Assembly: GCA_001312325.1 (NCBI GenBank)
Contig: BBDJ01000001.1
Span: 186,001 to 250,000, forward strand
Direction of reading: 5' to 3'
From: Lysinibacillus pakistanensis
GTDB lineage: Bacteria; Bacillota; Bacilli; Bacillales_A; Planococcaceae
Length of the DNA stretch: 64,000 nucleotides
Shown here: in pieces, positions 20,068 to 30,681 of the stretch
How the letters are laid out: each line of letters starts with the position of its first letter
How positions within the stretch are numbered: position 1 is the stretch's first letter
Position numbers and translations under genes: made by a program
The notes under the pieces: model-generated
Seen by the model: the letters and a program-made list of their open reading frames with translations, nothing else
Database searches by the model: none
Told to the model about the DNA's origin: nothing

Positions 20068-21970
20068 TTATTGTTTTGCGTAATATTGGGAAATTCCTTT
20101 GTAGATTGAGTCAGCAAATAGCTCGACATATTGATCATCTGTCATTTTCCCGCGATCTTCACTATTTGTTAGGAAGCCTAGTTCAACTAGAATAGCTGGT
20201 ATAATCGTATTGCGAATAACGTAGTATTGTTCTTCTTTAACACCACGATTTTTCATTTTTAAGTTATTAACAATTTGATTATTAACAAATGATGCTAGAT
20301 CAATATCTTCCTGATGCATATCACCTGTTGTAATAGCATAATATGTTTCAGTGCCTTGTGCAGAAGTATTCGCTGCTGAGTTTACATGAATACTTACAAA
20401 GATTTCACCATAGTTTTCATTTGTAAAATCTACTCGGTCTTGTAGAGATGGATAGGTGTCACTTGTACGAGTCATCAATACTTTTGCACCTGCCGCTTCA
20501 AGCTTTTGCTTCACAAGTGTGCTGACCTTTAATGTAATAGCTTTCTCTGAGTTAGAACCTACTACAGTTCCTGGGTCCTTACCACCATGACCTGGATCAA
20601 GAATGATAATACGATTTTTTTAATGCATTGCCATTTTGATTTAAAAGCTTTAAGTATGATTTATGGACATACCCTTTTTGACCTTCATACGTAACCTGTG
20701 CCCAATAACCATTAATGCTGTTCACTTGGACATACTCACCTTTAGTAAGTTTGCCTAGCACTGTAGAAGTAGAATTCGCTTCTTTGCGGATGTTTAAATT
20801 ATCTACTGTCACACGACCAAGTAAATCACCTGTCACTATTGGAGGAGTTGGGTCTGGATCTGGCGTAGTAGGCTGCTCAACTTCAACATCGACTGTGCTA
20901 TTAGCAACAATATAACCTGGTAAACCGTTTACTACAGTTAAATAATAGCCACCTGTAGTCTTATAAACTGGTAATTTCACATCACTCTTCACTGAGGAAA
21001 TGATTTTTGAGGAAGATGATGGCTTAACATAAAGATTGATACCTTGCGTTGTTGTGACCTGTTTTTGGACATTCCCTAGTGCATTTCCATCAGCATCTAA
21101 AAATTGTGCGTACGTTTTATAAACATAGGCAAAGGCGCCTTTATAGGTAATCTTTAACCAGTCTCCCTCTACTGCATAGACTGATAGTTTACCTCCTTTA
21201 TTCACTGTGCCTACAATATTAGTAGAAGATGAGGAATCCTTTGATTTACGAATATTTAAACCATCAGTTGTACTAGCAATCAATCCGATAACTTGTGATG
21301 TATCAGGAACTGCTACACCTTTTACAGGGGGTTCTAAGCGATATTTTTCACTTTTTGCGCGTGCGACAAATAACGCAAACTGTGCACGTGTCACTGAACT
21401 ATTTGGGTTATAATTTTGACCGCTCCCCTTTGTAATACCATTATAGTAAATTGTATTCACATATTGAACGTAGGCATGTGTAATCCCTACATCCACAAAT
21501 GGAGAATCAATATTTTCATATTCACTTGTATCCAGCTTAAACGCTTTCGTTAGGACATAACTCATTTCATCACGAGTTAAAGGCTTGTTCGGTAAGAATT
21601 GTCCCTTTGTATTGGTTCTAAAGAAACCAAGTTGTACAGCACGTTCTACATAGCCAGAAAGCTCTGTTCCAACTGTTACATCTGAAAAGTTTGATTTACT
21701 GATAACTAATGGCTTATTACCTGAAGCAACAACAGCCATTTTGGCAACTTGTCCACGTGTTACTGAGTTATAAGGTTTGTAATACGTTTTGCCATTTTCC
21801 GTATATCCTTTAATAACTCCTAAACTAACTAAATAATTGATCTCTTCATAAGCTTCATGATCTTTCGGAACATCTACAAAACCGCCACTTGCTTGTGCGC
21901 TATGTATAGTAAACATAGAAGCTGAAATGAATAAGACGCATAATATAAGACTGATCTTTTTGAGGTACAA
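20068..21970 (-). CDS. SLH-SH3 N-acetylmuramoyl-L-alanine amidase, paralogue 3, frame break
   Basis: Secreted wall amidase of about 634 residues. Signal peptide (MYLKKISLILCVLFISASM to HSAQA), three SLH repeats beginning FVDVPKDHEAYEEINYL, SH3-like repeats (DGLNIRKSKDSSSSTNIVG, VDNLNIRKEANSTSTVLGK), linker TPDPDPTPP, and zinc Amidase_3 with DPGHGGKDPG, VSIHVNSA and ILVELGFLTNSEDRG. The second His motif has Val where the others have Ala (SIHVNS against SIHANS). One frame break at T7 (20615-20621) splits off the catalytic domain; six bases give NALKNRIIILDPGHGG. The near identity of the N-terminal SLH halves with paralogue 1 suggests recent duplication. Confidence 0.87.
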
Positions 21971-22101
21971 TGTCTTATTTCCTCCCTTCCTGTTCTCGTG
22001 TTCATTTTAGCAAAGTTTCACTGACAAAACTATCATACGAATGTAATTTTCTCCTGTTTTCGGCATCACCTCCATCATTGTGACTTACTTCATAAAAAGA
22101 A

Positions 22102-22125
22102 GAGAGTCTGCAAGTGCAAACTCTC
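22102..22125 (-). terminator. Terminator of the SLH NlpC/P60 gene
   Basis: GAGAGTTTGCA and TGCAGACTCTC (minus strand) form a stem with a 2-base loop and one G-T pair, followed by TTCTTTTTATG, 84 bases after the stop at 22209. Confidence 0.65.
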
Positions 22126-22208
22126 CTCAATTTATACAATATTTTAAAGAACTTCCTTGCAATGTGTCACTTTAAACGTAGCCCTGTTCAAAGTGAAACG
22201 GAATTCAA

Positions 22209-23142
22209 TTATTTCTGTACTTGTTTTGCTCGCTCAATAAATGCTTGAAGATGAGAAATTTTTAACATTTCATCATAACCAAAGTTACCGTTACCTTTAC
22301 CTTCTGTAATACCGTTAGAAGCTAATATTGAAATAAATTCATTTGCCCAATGATTAGCAGGTACATCAGTAAATGCAATTAATTCACCTTTTTGCTCTAA
22401 GCCGAAAGCATGTACTAAAACTTTCGCAACTTGTGCACGTGTAATTGGTGAAGAAGGATTAAATTTACCGTTACTATCACCATCAAAAATACCTAACTTC
22501 GATACAGCAGCAATTGCACCAGCATGTGCATATGTTGGCTTAACATCTGTAAATTTTGTGTTTTTATCGGATGTATCCAAGTTAAGTGCTTTCGCGATTT
22601 GCTCTGCCACTTCTGCACGAGAAGCATATACAGTGAAATCGATAGCAGCATTCTTTACTTCTTCTTTAACAGCTTCTGCTTGTTCACTATCAAATGTTGC
22701 TACACGCTTCGCACCAACGTAACGAGAATTCCAATAATATGGATCGTTAACATTTGAATAGCTAACACCTTTATCAGTTTGAGAGTGGATCATTTTTCCG
22801 TCACCTATGTATATCGCTACATGTGAGATACCACTACCACTAGTGTTGAAGAATAATAAATCTCCTACTTGAAGATCATTTTTTTGCTACTGCAGTCCCT
22901 TGTTGATATTGAGAGCCTGATGTACGATTTAATTTAATCCCTAAATCTGAAAAGACCTTGGAAGTGAAACCTGAGCAGTCAAATCCGCTAGTAGTTGTGC
23001 CTCCATAAGCATAAGGAGTACCTAAATATTTTGTCGCTGTATCAGTAACATCAGTTGGAGATGCTGCTTCAGCGTTATCTATTTGAGTTGTTGAAAATAA
23101 CATGAAAGATGCAAAAATCGGTAATAACCATTTCTTTTTCAT
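22209..23142 (-). CDS. NlpC/P60 endopeptidase with SLH domains, frame break
   Basis: Secreted cysteine peptidase of about 310 residues. Signal peptide (MKKKWLLPIFASFMLFSTT to AEA), NlpC/P60 domain with catalytic Cys in TTSGFDCSGFTSKVFSDLG and His in GISHVAIYIGDGKMIHS, then three SLH repeats (KFTDVKPTYAHAGAIAAV, AFTDVPANHWANEFISIL). Family enzymes cut peptidoglycan stem peptides. The catalytic domain is N-terminal and the SLH anchor C-terminal, the reverse of the amidases. A T7 run (22879-22885) breaks the frame in the middle of the catalytic domain; six bases give AVAKNDLQVGDLLFFNT. The start ATG at 23142 is the only one giving a signal peptide. Confidence 0.87.
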
Positions 23143-23493
23143 AGTTTCGGTATACCCCTCTCAGAACTTTTTTTGCCTATACATAGACTATCATAAAAGA
23201 TGCTATTTTAATTTTTCAATTGTGTAACGGATTTTGAATACAAAAAAAACGCTGATATACCAACGTTTGCTGGTTTATCAACGCTAAAATATGGGTATTA
23301 AATAATGGGTATTTCGGAGTTTTGTAACATTCCTGTAATATTAGCGACATTTTGTCATAATAGATTGCCATATTGAATCATTAAGACTAGTAGAAACGCA
23401 TTTTAATCATGAAATTATTACCATTGCAGCATTTGCAGGTTTTTCACCTCACCTTATCGACATCTTTCACCATGGCTAACCCTTCCCTATGAA
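23143..23493. other. Intergenic region holding a terminator
   Basis: About 350 bases between the CAP gene and the NlpC/P60 gene. Apart from the hairpin at 23243-23285 I see no gene. The promoter of the NlpC/P60 gene should lie near 23160-23220 but no clear pair of boxes is visible. Confidence 0.4.
23243..23285 (-). terminator. Hairpin followed by T8, likely terminator
   Basis: On the minus strand AGCGTTGATAAACCA pairs with TTGGTATATCAGCG with few mismatches and is followed by eight T. It is about 210 bases beyond the CAP gene stop and upstream of the NlpC/P60 start, insulating the two. Confidence 0.6.
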
Positions 23494-24579
23494 TTATTGA
23501 CTAGAAAACAATTGCACCCAATAGTAATTTCCTTTGCTGTCTATAGCAATAGCAACCCCTGTATTTGTGTAATTTTCTCGTAAAATATTGTCACGATGTG
23601 CTGGCGAAGCCATCCATGCTTTCACGGCTGCTTCGGGTGATGGAATATTTCTCCCTATGTTTTCTCCTAAGCTTGTATAAGAGTAATCGAATAGGGTTGC
23701 TAAATCCCACGGCATTCCATAGTAAGGTGATTCATGCTCAAAATAATGGCGATTTACCATATCTTGTGCCTTTATAACTGCTATCTGTGTTAAGGCTGCA
23801 TCAAAGCTGAGAGGTTGTAGTTTTTTTTCTTTTGTCGCTCATTGTTGATTAATTGGATTACATCATTAGACATAGACGATGAATAATTTTTTTGTTGACA
23901 TATAGGACTTTGATAAATAATCATAGGTTATTTCATAATTTGTTACTTTAGATGAAAAATCGAGGCTACGTTCCACTAAAGAGGCAAATTGGGCACGCGT
24001 TACTAATTGATTTGGACCAAATTGCTGTCCATTAATGCCTTTAATGACCCCCACATCTGCAAGTGATTCAATATAATCCTTCGCCCAGTGACCCTCTGTA
24101 ACATCATTAAATTTACTAGTATTTTCGGAATCAACTTCGATCTTATAGGCTAGCGTTAGCAGTTTAGTAATGTGCATTCGCTTCAAAGGTGTATCAGGAT
24201 AGAAGTAATCACCATTTTGTAAAACCCCTCGTTCAACTAGGGCACAAATTTCCTTGTAATAAGGGTGGTTATCCGATAAATCTGTAAAATCAGGTGAAAA
24301 TGAAGAGTCGAATTTCAATTGCATGGAACGTGCTATTGCCGCAGCTGCCTCTGCCCTTGTAATTGGCTGTTCCGGTCTGAAATAGCCATTCTCATCATTT
24401 GTCATATAATGTTTGTCAAGCATATGTGTTATGGAGCTACTAGCCCAATGTGATTGTGAAACATCCTTGGCAATACTAGCTGCTACAGCTTCTTCAGAAG
24501 TGATCGTTAGAGGCACAGCGTATGATGTTACTAGCAAGGTAAGAGAAATACCAACAACACTTGATATTTTTTTTAAACA
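23494..24579 (-). CDS. SLH protein with C-terminal CAP (SCP/YkwD-like) domain, frame breaks
   Basis: Secreted protein of about 360 residues. Signal peptide (MFKKISSVVGISLTLLVTS, once the run is corrected), three SLH repeats (ISQ-type opening KDVSQSHWASSSITHML; FTDLSDNHPYYKEICALV; FNDVTEGHWAKDYIESL) and a C-terminal CAP domain like YkwD/SafA-associated proteins, with NRHYFEHESPYYGMPW, SLGENIGRNI and HRDNILRENYTNTGVAI. The CAP role in bacteria is poorly defined. AGGAGG 8 bases upstream sets the start at 24579. Frame breaks: T8 at 24566-24573, T7 at 23887-23893, T8 at 23821-23828. The two later breaks flank the linker SNDVIQLINNERQKKKL, which is the usual first helix of the CAP fold. Confidence 0.8.
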
Positions 24580-24707
24580 TAGCGACCGCCTCCTTCATTC
24601 ATGTATGTAAAACAGTGTTCCCATTATGTATTTAATCATTTTACCCCTTTTAACCGTATACAAACATACCATTATTACCTGTTTTTTCCTAACCAACTTT
24701 AAAAAAA

Positions 24708-24735
24708 CACTCTATGGCTGATTGCCTAAGAGTGA
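24708..24735 (-). terminator. Terminator of the SLH-only gene
   Basis: Minus strand CACTCTTAGGC and GCCATAGAGTG pair around AATCA with one mismatch and are followed by seven T, 10 bases after the stop at 24745. Confidence 0.8.
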
Positions 24736-24744
24736 TTCTTTATC

Positions 24745-25403
24745 TTATTCAACACCAATCACATAAAAAGAGCTGTCGTTTTTTTCTAATAGTCGGTATA
24801 GGAATAGTACCATTTGTCCCCGACGAACATCTGTATAAGGTGAAAATGTAGTCGAACTAGTTCCTTGTGTAATCCCATAATCTAATAACGTTTGAATATA
24901 CTGATTGGTTTCATTATCTTTTGTAAAATCTGAAAAAGGTGCTGATAATGTTGTAGATTTTTGTAAGTCAAAGCCAAGTGTTAAAATTTTCGCCATTTGA
25001 CTACGTTTAATAAATTGATCTGGATGATAATTTGCCCCTTTTTGAATAATGCCCTTTGTAGCTAATGCTGCAATTGGACCGTAGTATGGATGAGAGGTTG
25101 GAACATCACTAAAGCCGGGATTTTCTACTTTCTTTGTCTCCAAATTTAATGCTTTTGCTAAAAAAATAAGCTGCTTCCCCTCGCGTTAAACTTTGATAGG
25201 GGCTAAACATAGTATTTGTTGTTCCAAATACAATACCTTTACTATATAATTCTTGGACTGCCTTATATAATTCTGCCTCACTACCACCATTTTTAATATC
25301 ATTAAATGGCATAGATGCTGCTTCCGTTGGAATAGCCATAGCACAAGGAGCTACTATTATTGCTGCTGACAAACAGCTTGCTTGAAATAACTTTTTTTGA
25401 CAA
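24745..25403 (-). CDS. SLH-only surface protein, frame breaks
   Basis: Small secreted protein of about 218 residues made of a signal peptide and three SLH repeats (MPFNDIKNGGSEAELYKAV, FSDVPTSHPYYGPIAALA, FSDFTKDNETNQYIQTL) with almost nothing else. It may occupy SCWP sites or act as a competitor or adaptor for other SLH proteins; this is inference. The start is a TTG at 25403 after GGAAGGAAG; the corrected N-terminus reads MSKKLFQASCLSAAIIVAP. Frame breaks are at T7 (25392-25398) in the signal peptide and A7 (25160-25166) between SLH 1 and 2. Confidence 0.75.
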
Positions 25404-25589
25404 AATAAATTCTTCCTTCCCTGCTTGAATAGATACTTTGAGAGGATTTATAAATTTTCATAAACTGCCACTAAATCAATTACGGAACAGCATAATCTCG
25501 TCTGGATTTTTTTTCGGCTTGCTCAAAAAAAATCCGCTTCAAAAATTCGACTTAATTCGCTGCTTAAAACTGAATCAAGAGATAAAGAA

Positions 25590-25608
25590 AGAGGGACACT
25601 TGCCCTCT
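25590..25608 (-). terminator. Terminator of the long repeat protein gene
   Basis: AGAGGG and CCCTCT arms around a 7-base loop, followed on the minus strand by TTCTTTATC, immediately after the stop at 25613. Confidence 0.6.
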
Positions 25609-25612
25609 CTCC

Positions 25613-28600
25613 TCACTCTAACCCTAATGTTCTTAAATGATCCTGTAAAATACGGAAGTTATACACCAAATCCTGTTGTTCAAGACTGAGCGAGCTGTAG
25701 AGCTTTTGTGCGGCCAGTACTTTCTTTTCAAATTGTTTATTGTCGGGATCTATTTCGCCAATCGCATTCACTACTTTTAATACTGCCGCTACATCTTTCT
25801 CAGCTTTCTTTAAAGTATCGTAGTTGATAACTTGCCCTCTCACTTTTGAATCTAAAACTTTATATGCCGCAACAGCATTCGCTACATCCTCTATATAGGT
25901 ACCAGAGGATGGATGAAGACCAGCTATAATTTCAACAACCTTCTTTACATCAGTCAAATTTTTCTCAGCCTCAAGCAGGATATTATAATTGGATACTCTT
26001 TGCTTATCAATTGTATTCAAGCTATCATAATCTTTTCTTACAGATTCAACCTTACCAAAATACAGTGGATCACTTGGCTTTAAATCTGCGATACTTTGAT
26101 ACACTTTAATCACACTGTCTAATGAAAGAAGGAGTTGTTGATTGTATACATATCTTCGCTGTGTTGCATTTAGATTGTCGTAGGCTTTTAAAATCTTTTG
26201 ATATTGGCTATCCATATTTTTAGACGTCATCAGCTTTTCAATCTCATTAACAACATTAATAACAGGCTTTATCAACTTTTCTTGCTCTTGTAATGTTTTA
26301 TAGTTTTCAACTGCCATTTGCTGATCTTTCGGCAGCGCATTATAAGCGGCTCTTATTTCTTCAATACGTTTAACATATTGGCTAGCTTCTACTGAAGGTA
26401 ATTCCTCAATCATACGCTGGACATTACCGGCACCTAAAATACTTGTTTCAGCAGCCTGTAATAGATGGTAGTTCGTAACATATTGCTGCATATCCTTACT
26501 TAGCCCATCATACAATGCACGGGCCTGTGCTGTATCAGTATGGAATGTTTTACTGGATGCTTTCAACTTACCAATTATTTCAATTACTTTAGCTGTTGGC
26601 TCATAGCCCTGTAAAATAGCAATATTCTTGACGAATGCCTTTTGCTCTTTCGTTAGCTTATCATAGGCCTTTCTTGCGGCGTTTACCTGACTAACAAATT
26701 TACTAGAACCAGGTTCTAAAACATCAATTTGTACCATGGTATTTAAAATAGGTTTTACTTGTTTCTCACGATCTGTTAATAATTTCACATTAGATACAAG
26801 CTTTTTCTGCCCTGATGGGAGCTTGTCATAAGCAACACGAGCATTCATTAGCTTCGTTAAAAACTCCTCATCGTCAGGTACAGCCGCTTCTATTAAAGCG
26901 ATCACTGTATGTGCAGATTTTAGCTCAGTTTCAGCTGTGACAAGTTTTTCGTAATTTAGAACAGCACTTTGTTTTTCTGGCGGTAAGGCATCATAATTTT
27001 TACGTGCTGTCTCCAAATCATTTAAAAATGTTTTGCTAGTAGGTTTTAATGTTTCAATTAAGCCTATTAATGTTGCTACATCTTCCACTGCTGCTAGCTG
27101 GCCATAATTTGTGACACGTTTTTGCGAGGCAGGGTCTAAGGCATTGTAAGCCTTTCTTGCTGCTAATACCTTTTTAGAATAATCCTTACTTGACGGATTT
27201 AACGCTGTAATGAGATTAATGACTTTTACGACACTGGCATTATTTTTCTCATAGGAAGTTAACGTTTTATATTGTGTAACTAATTTTTTTCGCATTTTTA
27301 TCCATAGTTTTATACTCAGCTGTCAATGCTGCCACTTTTGCTACAAATGTGGTATCAGGCTCATTGGCTATTGAGATGACACGATCATCAAAGCTTTTAG
27401 CTATTGTTATATAGCCCTTTGCTGTTTGTAAATCTTGATAATTCGTAACTAGTTGTTTTGCGGCATCTGAAAGCGCTGCATAATCATTTAGTATCAGATC
27501 AACAGTTTCAATGTATGTTTTTTTGTGAGGTATTTAAGGCCATGATTCGCGTAATAATGCCCATTGCCTCTACTTGATCTTTCAACGTTTTATAGTTTTT
27601 CACATAGCTCTTATTTGTAGCATCTAGCTTTAAATAGGCTGTATTGGCTGCTTTCGCTTTTTTTCGTATAATCCTTGGTAGCAGGATCTAACTTTTCAAC
27701 AAGCGTAATAACATTTAAAACAGCTTTTTGTGATTTTTCTAAATCGGTTAATATTTTAATATTTGTGACACGTTTTTTTTGCATTTGCAGAAAGAGCATC
27801 ATATTGTTTTCGTGCTTCTTGCATATCTTGAATCAGATTTTGCGAGCTATTTAAAGCCGTTATTTTGCTTATAACAGCTGCTAATACATCTTCTTCATTA
27901 GATAGCAAAGTTAATTTTTCGCTTAGCTTTGTCTTAATAGTAGTTAATGCAGCTTCCTGTGCATGACCAGTTGGATCTAAAGCATTTACCTTCGTTTGGT
28001 ATTCTCGAACTTTCTGGCTATAATCCGGTGACGTAGTCTTTAGTGCATTAACTTTATTTAATAAATCAGCATATGGAAAATAGATAGCTAGTTGACCCTT
28101 ACTTTGCACAATTGCCTGCTCTGCAGTACTTAGTTTATCAAAAGCCGACTGTGCTAATAGTGTTTTGCTCTCAAACGTAGAAAGGCTTGGATCAATCGCA
28201 GCAATTAATTTATCTACATCTGTCGAAGCACTATATTTCTTTTCCCATTCTACTAATGTTGCCAAGTTATTGACAATTTTTTTTAACATTTGCGGCATTT
28301 ACAGTAGAAGGTGGCGTATTGTATGCCTCTCGTGCACCCTTAATTTTTGTAAACTGTTCTACTGCACCTGCATTTTCGATGCCTTTAATAAGAGCTTCAA
28401 TATTTTCAGCTTCATTGATTTCCTCCTTAGCAGCAGTTAGATTTGTAGCATTTTTGACAAATGCTTTTTTTATCTAAACCGTTGTAGGAATCTAATAGAT
28501 TATTAACTGTTGTACGATAATCTGCACTATTAGAAACAACTAGTGTATTAATTTGCTTTGAAACATCTGCCGCAGCTTTATAAGGTAAAAAAAGCATTAT

Positions 28601-29573
28601 AGTTAACAACATAATTTTGAGCTTCTTTAGTTAATTTACCGTAGGCTGTTTCAATGGCAGAAACTGCGCTAATAAAAGTAGTTGCCTTATCAAAGCTTGC
28701 TGCATCCTTATTCATTAATTGCGTTATACTATCTTCCACCTTTAGGGCAGCATCAATATTTTGCTTTGTGTCCGTATAGGTTTTATAAGGAGCAATTGTA
28801 TCCCCTTCAGGAATATAAGCTGTAGCAATTTTTTTTATGATCTGCTGATAAAGCGTTATAGGCTGTTGTAATAGCAGTCACTTTTTGTTTAATAGCTGTA
28901 AAGTCAGAATTTAATAAATCCAATTTTAAGCCATCTAATAGGTCAATAGTGGGTTTTACAGCAGCAACAGCATTTACCATTGTAGTCAGCTTATCTAAAT
29001 CAGCACCATTTGTTTTAAAATAATTTTTTTTGTGCTGCTTCATCATAGCCATATTGAACTGCAAGCCCTAGCATTGATGAAACTGCAGTTTGTGGTGCAG
29101 CATTCACAGCTTCTTTAAAGGTCTTTTGCACATTAGCATAGGAGCCAGCTTTCGTTTCATTCATAAATTCTTTATATTTGTCTTCTGTCACTTTAGCATC
29201 TCTAGTTAGAGAACTACTTGTATAAGTTAGTTTATTAATACTTTCGCCAAGGCTTTTAATTTCCGTTACCAATGTTTTCTGTGCTCGTACGTAAGCGACC
29301 TTGGCTTTAATAAATTGAATTTCATCCGCAGTAAATCCTGCTGCCCCTAAACCATTAAAACGACTTTCTGCAATCGTTATATCATCAAGTGAGGATTTAT
29401 CCGTTAAATTTTTATACATCATTTGCAGTTGTTCTTTTGTTTCAACCGCGACTGCATTCACATAAGCAACTTGCTCCGTTTTTTTGTTGTGGCTGTAGTT
29501 CTTGAGCATTGGCAAGTGCTGCCGGTGTTAGTAATAAACTTGTCAACACACCAACTTTTATTGGTTTCTTCAA
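25613..29573 (-). CDS. Very long secreted protein made of ~55-residue helical repeats, many frame breaks
   Basis: Reconstructed product of about 1,320 residues. After a probable signal peptide (MKKPIKVGVLTSLLLTPAA to ANA) it is almost wholly repeats of 50-56 residues. The consensus is a helix with V..LI..L.P....Y...V..AR.AYDAL, then Q..V.NY..L...E. The intact 560-residue C-terminal part has ten copies, so the whole may hold over twenty. No SLH, LPXTG or transmembrane anchor is visible. The start is a TTG at 29573 after AAAGGGTGG. There are about ten frame breaks at A/T7-8 runs (for example T7 at 29479-29485). Similar repeats occur in surface proteins of Firmicutes, often next to Ig-like domains; the function is unknown. 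The length suggests a fibre or spacer. Confidence 0.7.
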
Positions 29574-29990
29574 AATGCCCACCCTTTCTTTTTACATTAT
29601 ATAGGAAAATGGATATGTATTTATAGCTTCATATTTTCTATCTTTAGTATCGGTACTTCCCGTTCAATTTCAAGCTATTCTCTCAAAGTCTCTTATGTCC
29701 TTTACGAAAGTATTGATAATTGCTATTTTTAGATTGAATAGGCTTTTTATAGGAAGTTATTGTTAGGATACTATATAATTGAATTATGTGCATTGATCCT
29801 GCACATAATTTGGCAACCCAGTGATTTTACTAGAAAAAAAGCTTTTGATGATACATGTTATAAATTTGATTAGAAATGTCTCTTAATCGAGAAAATTCAA
29901 TGGAAAATAAGCATTTATCCTATGTTATTTACCAGTAATCAGGTGTATACTACATCTCTACTATTTAATTTACTAGAAAGGGAGCTCTAT
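29574..29990. other. Divergent intergenic region
   Basis: About 415 bases between the long repeat gene (minus) and the membrane-protein gene (plus). It should contain both promoters. The only distinct structure is the inverted repeat at 29782-29810. The ribosome binding site AAAGGGAG precedes the plus gene. Confidence 0.4.
29782..29810. promoter_or_regulatory. Perfect 11-bp inverted repeat, possible operator
   Basis: AATTATGTGCA and TGCACATAATT flank a 7-base spacer. There is no T-run and it sits in the middle of a divergent promoter region, so a dimeric regulator site is more likely than a terminator. No regulator is identified. Confidence 0.45.
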
Positions 29991-30681
29991 ATGTTTTATC
30001 ACTATAAGTTTTGGCATAGCTTAACGCATCCCAATAACTTTACCCAAGCCGTTGAAGAAGGAGAAATAAGAGGCTATAAAAAAACGATCCTTCACTGTTT
30101 TTATACTCTTCATGCTACTATTCATCGTTCGTGAATTTTGGGGCATGGGAACTGAAAGCTTAACAACATTATTTGCAATGAATCATCAGGATGAATACTA
30201 TACAGCTCGTTTACTTTCAATGGTAGGCGCTATTGCCTGGGGAATCATTTATTATGCCTTTCATTACTATGGCGTTACATATTTGTTGCATCTGTTAACT
30301 GACATACCATATAAATGGATACAAAAAGTACAACTTTATGTCATGGTATTGTTATTAATTGAAAAAAACAATATTATTTACTGTGTTCTATTTAGTAGGC
30401 TATACAACAACCTTCTCCTTCCTATCACTTGCACCACTTGTTCAGCAAGTCTTAGAGACAGATGTAGTATTATTTGTTATTAATCAATTAACTATAGCAA
30501 CTCTATTCACTATAATTGTGCAATATACCTTTCTTTCTAAATGGGAAGAGGAATCAGATCGTAAGGTTTTGCTAGCAAAATAATTATTCTTCATGTGCTA
30601 ATGGCTGTTTTTGTAGGAATGATTAGTGTATTGCCTTTACAAGAATGGATTACAAGGGGGTTAGATGATGCGCTTTATTAA
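29991..30681 (+). CDS. Multispanning membrane protein (YIP1-like), frame breaks
   Basis: About 229 residues with five hydrophobic segments after a short polar N-terminus (MFYHYKFWHSLTHPNNFTQA, EEGEIRGYKK). The layout resembles small YIP1-family membrane proteins that accompany HlyD-like adaptors in Bacillales; that family label is tentative. AAAGGGAG 6 bases upstream sets the ATG at 29991. Frame breaks are at A7 (30078-30084), A7 (30362-30368) and a missing base near 30577 (AAAA should be five A); after correction the frame ends at 30681. It overlaps the start of the next gene (30665), so the two are translationally coupled and probably form one complex. Confidence 0.6.

Noticed and set aside
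22524..22757. Plus-strand Cys-rich small protein
   Set aside because: It is the antisense of the SLH region of the NlpC/P60 gene.
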